Of a stretch of 6,574 nucleotides of DNA, positions 1 to 5,253 are shown in pieces. Each line of letters opens with the position of its first letter. Position 1 is the first letter of the stretch. Source of the stretch: Gammaproteobacteria bacterium (GTDB taxonomy: Bacteria; Pseudomonadota; Gammaproteobacteria; Steroidobacterales; Steroidobacteraceae); NCBI GenBank assembly GCA_030039615.1, contig JASHVF010000337.1, positions 1-6,574 on the forward strand. Reading direction: 5' to 3'. The notes under the pieces were generated by a model. The model saw nothing but the letters and a program-made list of their open reading frames with translations, was not told the DNA's origin and searched no databases. Position numbers and translations under genes: made by a program.

Positions 1-76
1 TGGCGCCCCCGGCCGGAGTTGAACCGACGACCTACCGCTTAGGAGGCGGTCGCTCTATCCACTGAGCTACGGGGGC
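1..76 (-). tRNA. tRNA-Arg, anticodon CCU, complete with encoded CCA
   Basis: On the minus strand the sequence folds into a full cloverleaf. The 7-bp acceptor stem pairs GCCCCCG (bases 76-70) with CGGGGGC (11-5), followed by discriminator G and an encoded CCA at bases 3-1. The D stem is GCTC/GAGC. The anticodon stem is ACCGC/GCGGT around loop CTCCTAA, which gives anticodon CCT (CCU in RNA). The T stem is GTCGG/CCGGC with one G-U type pair and loop TTCAACT. A CCU anticodon reads the arginine codon AGG, which is rare in most GC-rich proteobacteria. The gene is codirectional with the decarboxylase upstream of it but separated by 114 bases, so it probably has its own promoter. The whole gene is inside the window, with its last base at the left edge. 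Confidence 0.97.
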
Positions 77-190
77 GCGAAGCCTGGCCGTGTCAGTGTA
101 CCCAGCCGCTGCCCAAACCGGCCATCCCGTCCGGACCCTCCGCGGTAAGCGCGTTCCTGCATACCCCTTCGCCCAACGGGCGTACCATGG
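77..190. other. Intergenic gap with a small hairpin; no clear terminator
   Basis: This 114-base gap lies between the decarboxylase stop codon and the tRNA-Arg gene. Bases 170-182 form a perfect 5-bp inverted repeat, CGCCC-AAC-GGGCG, located 8 bases past the decarboxylase stop. No run of T follows it on the minus strand, so it does not look like an intrinsic terminator. It could slow polymerase or protect an mRNA 3' end. On the minus strand, TACACT (bases 100-95) matches the -10 consensus at 4 of 6 positions, about 19 bases before the tRNA 5' end. It is a possible tRNA promoter element, but I found no good -35 partner. No gene is supported here. Confidence 0.3.
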
Positions 191-1615
191 CTAGCCCGGG
201 TGCAGGGCCTGCACCAGGATCGACAGATCCTCGGCGCTCGTCTCCCCGTGAGTGACGCAGATGCGCACCACGTCGTGCTCCTCGAAGCGCGCGAGCGACA
301 CCCAGGCCCGACCTCCTTTCAGCACCCGCGCCACCACCGCGCGTGGATCTCCGAGCGCCGCCGGCGGCACCAGCGAGAGCACGGCGAGCGGCGAGTCGTT
401 GAGGACCGACCAGCCGCGGCTCTCGAGCTCGCTGCGGATACGGGCCGTGAGTGCGACCGCGCGCTCGATGTGGGCCGCATGTCCGGCCCAGCCGGCCGAG
501 GCCAGCGACAGGAACAGCCGCAGCCCGAGAAAGCGGCGCGACCATTGGAGCGAGTTCATGTAGGGATCGAGGGACAGCTCGTTCGAAGGCATGTAGCTCG
601 CCGCTACGTTGAACGCCGCGCCCGGCGCGGCAGGATCGCGCACCACGAACATGCCGCATCCCATCGTGGTCGCGAGCCACTTGTGCGCGTCGATGGTCGC
701 GGAATCGGCGCGTTCCAGGCCGGCGAGCGCTGCTCGCAGCCGCCCGGAAGCCACGACCGCACCACCCCAGGCCGCATCGACGTGATACCAAAGTCCGTGA
801 CGCGCGGCGAGATCGGCGCAGGCATGCAGCGGATCGATCATGCCCGCGTTGCTGGTACCGGCGGAGGCGACGATCAGGAAAGGCACGCGGCCGGCGGCCA
901 GATCCTGCGCGATGGCCTGCTCGAGCGCCGCCATCGAGATGCGCCCATGGCCATCGGTCGCCACCAGGCGCGCAGCGGAGCGGCCGATGCCCGCCTGGTG
1001 GGCGATCTTGACCCAGCTGCCGTGGCATTCCCGGGAGGTGTAGAAGACCGGCGCCCCCGGAAAGCCGCGCGCGCCGTCGGATGCAAACGCCGGATGCGCG
1101 CGCGTCAGCGCGCACAACATGCCGGTGTAGTTGGCCTCGGATCCGCCCGAGGTGAAGTGGCCGCCCGCGCCGGACGGAAAGCCGGCGCGCTGCGCGATGC
1201 TGCGGATCACGTGCGCCTCGAGCGCCACCGCGGCCGGCGAGGTCGTGGCGCTGGCGACCTGCGGATTGAAGGAGTTCACGATGCGGTCGGCGCATTGCGC
1301 GGGGAAGGTGGGCGCCGGGTTGAAGAGCCCGAAGTAGCGCGGATGCGTCTGATGCGTGACGCCGTGCTCGAGCATGGCGATCGACCAGTCGAGCAGCTCC
1401 GCGAGCGGGCGCGGAGTCGCGAAATCGAAACCCGCCAGGTCACGCTTGAAGGCCTCGATATCGATGTCCGGCGTCACCGGTCCCGCGCGCATGCGCTCGA
1501 GCCCGTGCGCGAGCGCCCGGGTCAGGTAGTCATCGACCTCCTGGCGGCGCGCCTGCGCGGGAAACAGCGCCGCGTCGGGGGCCGGGGGTGAATAGGCGCG
1601 GTCGGAAGCGGTCAT
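191..1615 (-). CDS. Group II PLP-dependent amino acid decarboxylase
   Basis: The 474-residue product belongs to the group II PLP decarboxylases (aromatic amino acid, tyrosine, glutamate and diaminobutyrate decarboxylases), which convert an L-amino acid to its amine and CO2. Family landmarks in order are HPRYFG at 91-96, GHFTSGGSEAN at 152-162 (phosphate-binding region), CHGSW with H198 (expected to stack on the PLP ring), HVDAAWGG at 278-285 with D280 (pairs with the pyridine nitrogen), and DAHKW at 309-313 with K312 as the PLP Schiff-base lysine. A QWSRRFLGLRLF segment follows at 357-368. The length is normal for bacterial members. No signal peptide is visible, so it is cytoplasmic. I chose the ATG at 1615-1613. 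The longer ATG at 1687 would add an arginine-rich stretch unlike the family and overlap the upstream gene by 43 bases. No strong Shine-Dalgarno sequence precedes either start. It lies 29 bases downstream of the aminotransferase, probably in one operon. The family call is firm, but the substrate is not determinable from sequence alone. Confidence 0.93.
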   Translation of the reverse strand: MTASDRAYSPPAPDAALFPAQARRQEVDDYLTRALAHGLERMRAGPVTPDIDIEAFKRDLAGFDFATPRPLAELLDWSIAMLEHGVTHQTHPRYFGLFNPAPTFPAQCADRIVNSFNPQVASATTSPAAVALEAHVIRSIAQRAGFPSGAGGHFTSGGSEANYTGMLCALTRAHPAFASDGARGFPGAPVFYTSRECHGSWVKIAHQAGIGRSAARLVATDGHGRISMAALEQAIAQDLAAGRVPFLIVASAGTSNAGMIDPLHACADLAARHGLWYHVDAAWGGAVVASGRLRAALAGLERADSATIDAHKWLATTMGCGMFVVRDPAAPGAAFNVAASYMPSNELSLDPYMNSLQWSRRFLGLRLFLSLASAGWAGHAAHIERAVALTARIRSELESRGWSVLNDSPLAVLSLVPPAALGDPRAVVARVLKGGRAWVSLARFEEHDVVRICVTHGETSAEDLSILVQALHPG

Positions 1616-1644
1616 CTTGGTCGCTGGCGCGGCCTCGCCCGGGC

Positions 1645-3006
1645 TCAGCTCTCGAAGACGCCGAAGGCGCCTTCGAGTGCATCGCACAGGTAGTCGATCT
1701 GCTCACGCTCGATGGTGAGCGCCGGCGACAGGATGATGTTCGCCCCCGACAGCCTGAGCATCGCGCCGCGCTTATAGGCCTCGCGATGCACGCGGGTGAG
1801 CTCCGCTGCGCCACGCGGAAACGGGGCGCGGGTGCGCTGGTCCGCGACCAGCTCGATGCCGGCCATGAGGCCGACGCCGCGCACATCGCCCACGATGCGG
1901 AAGCGCTTCATGGCGTGCAGCCGCTCGAGAAAATACTTCCCCTCGCGCCCGGCACGTGCCGAAATGTCCTCGCGCTCGACGATGTCGAGCGTGGCGAGCG
2001 CCGCCGCCGCGGCGACCGGGTGTGCTCCGTAGGTATAGCCGTGATTGACGGTGCCGAGCACGGGGTCGGCGCCCTGAAACGCCTGCATCACGCGGGCGGA
2101 GACTGCGGTCGCGCCGAGCGGGATGTAGCCGGAGGAGATGCCCTTGGCGAGACACCAGAGATCCGCCTTCACACCCCACAAGCGCGTGCCGAACATGTGG
2201 CCGGTGCGTCCGAACCCGGTGACCACTTCGTCGGCGATCAGCAGCACGCCGTGGCGATCGCAGATCTCGCGCACCAGCGGCCAGTAATTCGGCGGAGGAA
2301 CGATGACGCCGCCGGCTCCCTGCACCGGTTCCGCGATGAATGCAGCCACCGTGTCCGGTCCCTGGAACACGATCTCGCGCTCGAGCAGCTGCGCGCAGAT
2401 CTTGCCCAACTGCTCCGGGTCCTCGGTATAGGGGTTGCGATACACCCAGGGCGTGTCGACATGGAAGCAGCCCGGCAGCAGCGGCTCGTAGGCGCGGCGA
2501 AACGGGGTGTTGCCGTTGACGCTCGCGCCGCCGAAGTGCACGCCGTGATAGCCCTGGCGCAGCGAGATGAACTTGAAGCGGTCGCGTTGACCGAGCACTT
2601 TCCAGTACTGGCGCGCCAGCTTCAGAGCGCTCTCCACCGCGTCCGAGCCGCCGCTGCCGAAATGCACCGCGCCGACGCCGTCCGGCGTCATCAGATCGAC
2701 CAGGCGCTGCGACAGCTCGATGGCACGCGGATGATTGGCGCCGCGAAAGGTGTTGTAGAATGGCAGCTCGTCGAGCTGTGCGACGATCGCATCGCGAATC
2801 TCCCTGCGGCTAAAGCCGAGGTTCGCGCACCACAAGCCCCCGACCGCATCGATCAGCCGGTGGCCGTCCACGTCCCAGATCCAGCTGCCCTCGCCGCGGG
2901 CGATGATGTCGGGTGGGGCTTCGCGCACGGTAGCCGGATGCGTCATCGGATGCAGCAGGTGTCGGGCGTTCTCCGCCTTGAGCTCTTCGCTGGAAAGTTT
3001 GCGCAT
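1645..3006 (-). CDS. Class III omega-amine:pyruvate-type PLP aminotransferase
   Basis: The 453-residue product is a fold-type I, class III aminotransferase of full length. It is closest, from memory of the family, to putrescine/omega-amine:pyruvate transaminases such as SpuC. Matching segments are HLLHPMT at 16-22, GLWCANLG at 57-64, LPFYNTF at 81-87, GSGGSDA at 117-123 (PLP phosphate loop), YHG at 153-155, AEPVQGAGGVIVPP at 225-238, and IADEVVTGFGRTG at 257-269 with D259 as the PLP nitrogen partner. AKGISSGYIPLG at 287-298 carries K288 as the Schiff-base lysine, and HGYTYGAHPVA at 322-332 and RGVGLMAGIEL at 376-386 follow. Such enzymes move an amino group from a primary amine or omega-amino acid to pyruvate or a similar keto acid, giving an aldehyde and an amino acid. 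No signal peptide is visible. The start at 3006 is preferred over M21 because the conserved HLLHPMT segment begins before M21. No clear Shine-Dalgarno sequence is visible. It is the first gene of the probable operon with the decarboxylase. The exact amine substrate is unknown; beta-alanine or GABA type activity is an alternative. Confidence 0.93.
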   Translation of the reverse strand: MRKLSSEELKAENARHLLHPMTHPATVREAPPDIIARGEGSWIWDVDGHRLIDAVGGLWCANLGFSRREIRDAIVAQLDELPFYNTFRGANHPRAIELSQRLVDLMTPDGVGAVHFGSGGSDAVESALKLARQYWKVLGQRDRFKFISLRQGYHGVHFGGASVNGNTPFRRAYEPLLPGCFHVDTPWVYRNPYTEDPEQLGKICAQLLEREIVFQGPDTVAAFIAEPVQGAGGVIVPPPNYWPLVREICDRHGVLLIADEVVTGFGRTGHMFGTRLWGVKADLWCLAKGISSGYIPLGATAVSARVMQAFQGADPVLGTVNHGYTYGAHPVAAAAALATLDIVEREDISARAGREGKYFLERLHAMKRFRIVGDVRGVGLMAGIELVADQRTRAPFPRGAAELTRVHREAYKRGAMLRLSGANIILSPALTIEREQIDYLCDALEGAFGVFES

Positions 3007-3041
3007 AGGGGCGTCAGTTTATGCCGGCGCGGCCCGTAAGA

Positions 3042-3070
3042 CACTTCGGCGCCCAATGGCTCTATGTCAA
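3042..3070 (-). promoter_or_regulatory. Candidate promoter for the aminotransferase-decarboxylase operon
   Basis: On the minus strand a perfect sigma-70 -35 hexamer, TTGACA, sits at bases 3070-3065. At the ideal 17-base spacing the -10 position reads GAAGTG (3047-3042), which is a poor match to TATAAT. If used, transcription would begin near base 3035 and leave a leader of about 29 bases before the start codon at 3006. The perfect -35 in a divergent gap is suggestive, but the weak -10 implies either an activator-dependent promoter or coincidence. Confidence 0.3.
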
Positions 3071-3090
3071 GTCCCCGGGCAGGCCATAAT
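3064..3090 (+). promoter_or_regulatory. Candidate promoter for the peptidase-amidohydrolase operon
   Basis: CATAAT at 3085-3090 matches the -10 consensus at 5 of 6 positions and is one of the few AT-rich spots in the region. ATGTCA at 3064-3069 matches the -35 consensus at 4 of 6, with a 15-base spacer that is shorter than ideal. Transcription would begin near 3097, about 22 bases before the peptidase start codon, leaving room for the ribosome binding site. The -35 overlaps the opposite-strand TTGACA almost completely. Confidence 0.35.
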
Positions 3091-3105
3091 GCCGCACTCA
3101 CCGCC

Positions 3106-3111
3106 AAAGGA
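3106..3111 (+). promoter_or_regulatory. Ribosome binding site of the S9 peptidase
   Basis: AAAGGA lies 7 bases before the ATG at 3119. It decides the start among several in-frame ATGs (2903, 3056, 3089 and 3119). Only 3119 has both a well-spaced Shine-Dalgarno sequence and an N-terminus that begins a signal peptide. Confidence 0.7.
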
Positions 3112-3118
3112 CCTCTCC

Positions 3119-5239
3119 ATGACCCCTGCCTCCAGCGCCCGCCCGCTGCTCGCACTTCTCATGCTCCTCTCGCTCGCTCCGGCTGCCTTCGCCGCCGATT
3201 TCACCATCCCGCAGGTGCTGAGCGCCCCCTTCGCGGCGCAACCGGTGGCAGCACCCGATGCACGCGCCTTCGCCTGGGTGAGCAATGCCCGCGGGCAGCG
3301 CAACGTGTGGCTGGCGGTCGCCGCACGCGCTGGCGGATTCGAGGCACATCCCCTCACCCACTACGGGAGCGACGACGGCCTCGAGGTCATCGATCTCGCG
3401 TTCGTGCCCCACCATCAGCAGCTCCTCTACGTGCACGGCGGCGACTCCGAGTTTCCGGACAAGCCGGCACCGGATCCCGCACAGCTCGCGACCGGCGTCG
3501 TCCAGGAGGTCTACCTGGTCGACTTCCGTGGACGCGACGCCTTCAAGCTCGGCGATGGCCACGCGCCCGTGGCTTCGCCCGACGGCGAGCGCGTGGTGTT
3601 CCTCCACGAGGGAAAGGTGTTCAGCGTCGCTCCCCGCAAAGGCGCCAAGGCGGAGCAGCTCGTGAAGACGCGCGGCACCGTCGACTCGCTGGTGTTCTCA
3701 CCGGACGGCAAGCGGCTTGCGTTCGTGTGCTCGCGCGGCGATCACAGCTTCGTCGGCGTCTACACCTTCGGCGATCGGACGCTGCGCTGGCTGGATGCCA
3801 GCTTCGCCTACGACGTCGAGCCGCGCTGGTCGCCGGACGGCAACCGCATCGCGTTCCTGCGGATCCCCTGGACGCACGACGAGGTGGGCCTCAGCGCGCA
3901 CCGCACCGGCTACCCCTGGTCGATCCGGGTCGCGAGCCTCGCCGACGGCGCGACCGCCGAGGTCTACCGCGCACCGCGCGGCGCCGGCAGCGTGTTCCAT
4001 CCCTTGAGCTCCGATCAGCAGCTCTTCTGGAGCGGCGCCGACACGCTCGTGTTCCCGGCGGAGATCGACGGCTGGCTGCACTTCTATTCGGTGCGGGCGG
4101 CGGGCGGGGCTGCACGGCTTCTGACTCCCGGGTCCTTCGAGATCGAGTACGCCGCCGCCAGCCCCGACGGCAGCCGCATCGTGTACGCCGCCAATGCCGG
4201 CGACATCGCCCGCCGGCACCTGTGGCAGCTCACGCCCGCGGACGGCCGCCTCGAGCAGCTGACGCGCGGCAGCGGCATCGAGACCGAGCCCGTGGTGCTC
4301 GCCGACGGCAGCACGGTCGCGTTCGTGCGTGCCGATGCGCGCGTGCCGATGCACGCGGCAGTGCTCTCGCCCGGCCAGCCGCTCGCGGAGCTCATGGCCG
4401 AGGGGCTGCCCGCGGATTTTCCGGCGGCCTCGCTCATCGAGCCTGAGCACGTCGACCTGCCCGAGCGCGCCGGCCTCGCCGCGCACGGCATCCTGTTCCT
4501 GCCGCCCGCGGCGGCCGCGGGCGCGCGCCATCCCGCCCTGGTGTTCATGCACGGCGGCCCGATCCGGCAGATGCTCGAGGGCTGGCACTACATGGACTAC
4601 TACAGCAACGCCTACGGCATGAACCAGTACCTGGCAAGCCGGGGCTACGTGGTGCTGTCGCTCAACTACCGCGCCGGGATCGGCTACGGCCTCGACTTCC
4701 GTGAAGCCGACGGCATCGGCGCCGCCGGCGCGAGCGAATACAACGACCTGCTCGCGGCGGCTGACTTCCTGCGCGCCCGCACCGACGTCGACCCGGCGCG
4801 CATCGGCCTCTGGGGCGGCAGCTATGGCGGCTACATGACGGCGCTCGGCCTGGCACGCAATTCCGACATCTTCAGGGCCGGAGTCGACCTGCACGGCGTG
4901 CACGACTGGCATCACTGGACGCTCGCCACCGCGCGCGACAATGTGCCGCTCTACCCGCTCGATGCGCCGCCCGCGGTGCTCGCCACCGCGCTCGCCGCCT
5001 CGCCGATCAGCTCGGTGGGGAGCTGGCGCTCGCCCGTGCTCCTCATCCAGGGGGACGACGATCACAACGTGGCCTTCTCCGAGACGGTGCGCCTCGCCGA
5101 GGCTCTGCGCGAGCGCAACGTCGACTACCAGGAGCTGGTGCTGCCGGACGAGATCCACGGCTTCCTGCGCTACGCGTCCTGGGTGCGCGCCTACGCCGCG
5201 ACCGCGCGCTTTCTCGATGCGCAGCTCGCGCCCCGCTGA
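3119..5239 (+). CDS. Exported S9-family (prolyl oligopeptidase type) serine peptidase
   Basis: The 706-residue product has the two-part build of S9 peptidases. It starts with a signal peptide: a hydrophobic core at about 9-22 and a likely cut after AFA at residue 25. A beta-propeller region (about 30-420) follows, with TolB/WD40-like blade motifs SPDG at 153, 194, 238 and 348. The C-terminal alpha/beta hydrolase (about 440-706) has the oxyanion motif HGG at 478-480. The nucleophile is S568 in GGSYGG, the acid is most likely D648 in GDDDHNV, and the histidine is H680 in DEIHGF, so the catalytic set is complete. Family members cut short peptides, often after proline, or release N-blocked or dipeptide ends; the propeller restricts access to small substrates. 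Location is probably periplasmic. Known S9 relatives also include lasso-peptide isopeptidases, but no lasso precursor or maturation genes are seen in this window. The amidohydrolase starts 14 bases downstream. The family call is strong; cleavage specificity is unknown. Confidence 0.94.
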   Translation: MTPASSARPLLALLMLLSLAPAAFAADFTIPQVLSAPFAAQPVAAPDARAFAWVSNARGQRNVWLAVAARAGGFEAHPLTHYGSDDGLEVIDLAFVPHHQQLLYVHGGDSEFPDKPAPDPAQLATGVVQEVYLVDFRGRDAFKLGDGHAPVASPDGERVVFLHEGKVFSVAPRKGAKAEQLVKTRGTVDSLVFSPDGKRLAFVCSRGDHSFVGVYTFGDRTLRWLDASFAYDVEPRWSPDGNRIAFLRIPWTHDEVGLSAHRTGYPWSIRVASLADGATAEVYRAPRGAGSVFHPLSSDQQLFWSGADTLVFPAEIDGWLHFYSVRAAGGAARLLTPGSFEIEYAAASPDGSRIVYAANAGDIARRHLWQLTPADGRLEQLTRGSGIETEPVVLADGSTVAFVRADARVPMHAAVLSPGQPLAELMAEGLPADFPAASLIEPEHVDLPERAGLAAHGILFLPPAAAAGARHPALVFMHGGPIRQMLEGWHYMDYYSNAYGMNQYLASRGYVVLSLNYRAGIGYGLDFREADGIGAAGASEYNDLLAAADFLRARTDVDPARIGLWGGSYGGYMTALGLARNSDIFRAGVDLHGVHDWHHWTLATARDNVPLYPLDAPPAVLATALAASPISSVGSWRSPVLLIQGDDDHNVAFSETVRLAEALRERNVDYQELVLPDEIHGFLRYASWVRAYAATARFLDAQLAPR

Positions 5240-5241
5240 GG

Positions 5242-5247
5242 AAGGAG
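5242..5247 (+). promoter_or_regulatory. Ribosome binding site of the amidohydrolase
   Basis: AAGGAG in a purine-rich run lies 6 bases before the ATG at 5254. It sits entirely within the 14-base gap after the peptidase stop codon, so the two genes almost certainly share a transcript. The spacing selects the first ATG over the one 12 bases later. Confidence 0.8.
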
Positions 5248-5253
5248 AAGAGA

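Larger units (their letters stand above)
3007..3118. promoter_or_regulatory. Divergent intergenic control region
   Basis: These 112 bases separate the start codons of the two outward-facing operons, so they must hold the leaders and most likely the promoters of both. The candidate elements are listed separately. By eye I found no strong dyad-symmetric operator, riboswitch-like fold or terminator. GGCGC at 3026-3030 can pair with GCGCC at 3049-3053, but the loop is 18 bases and the stem short, so I give it little weight. Confidence 0.6.

Noticed and set aside
1..76. tRNA-Arg as an integration site for a mobile element
   Set aside because: tRNA genes are common attachment sites, but no integrase, direct repeat of the tRNA end or phage-like gene is seen in the window.
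170..182. Possible intrinsic terminator after the decarboxylase
   Set aside because: The stem is only 5 bp and no T-run follows on the minus strand, so it is noted as a hairpin only.
200..1591. Long plus-strand open frame of 463 codons opposite the decarboxylase
   Set aside because: It is antisense to a gene with complete PLP-decarboxylase motifs. Its product is arginine- and histidine-rich with no recognisable domain, as expected for a shadow frame in GC-rich DNA.
1588..3039. Long plus-strand open frame of 483 codons opposite the aminotransferase
   Set aside because: It mirrors the aminotransferase coding strand, lacks any recognisable motif and has the biased composition of an antisense shadow.
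2903..3118. 72-codon upstream extension of the peptidase from the ATG at 2903
   Set aside because: It runs antisense through the start of the aminotransferase, resembles no domain and would bury the signal peptide; the ATG at 3119 has a good ribosome binding site.
3119..5239. Peptidase as a lasso-peptide isopeptidase
   Set aside because: The S9 fold is shared, but no lasso precursor, cyclase or TonB receptor gene is visible in the window, and a general S9 role explains the sequence.
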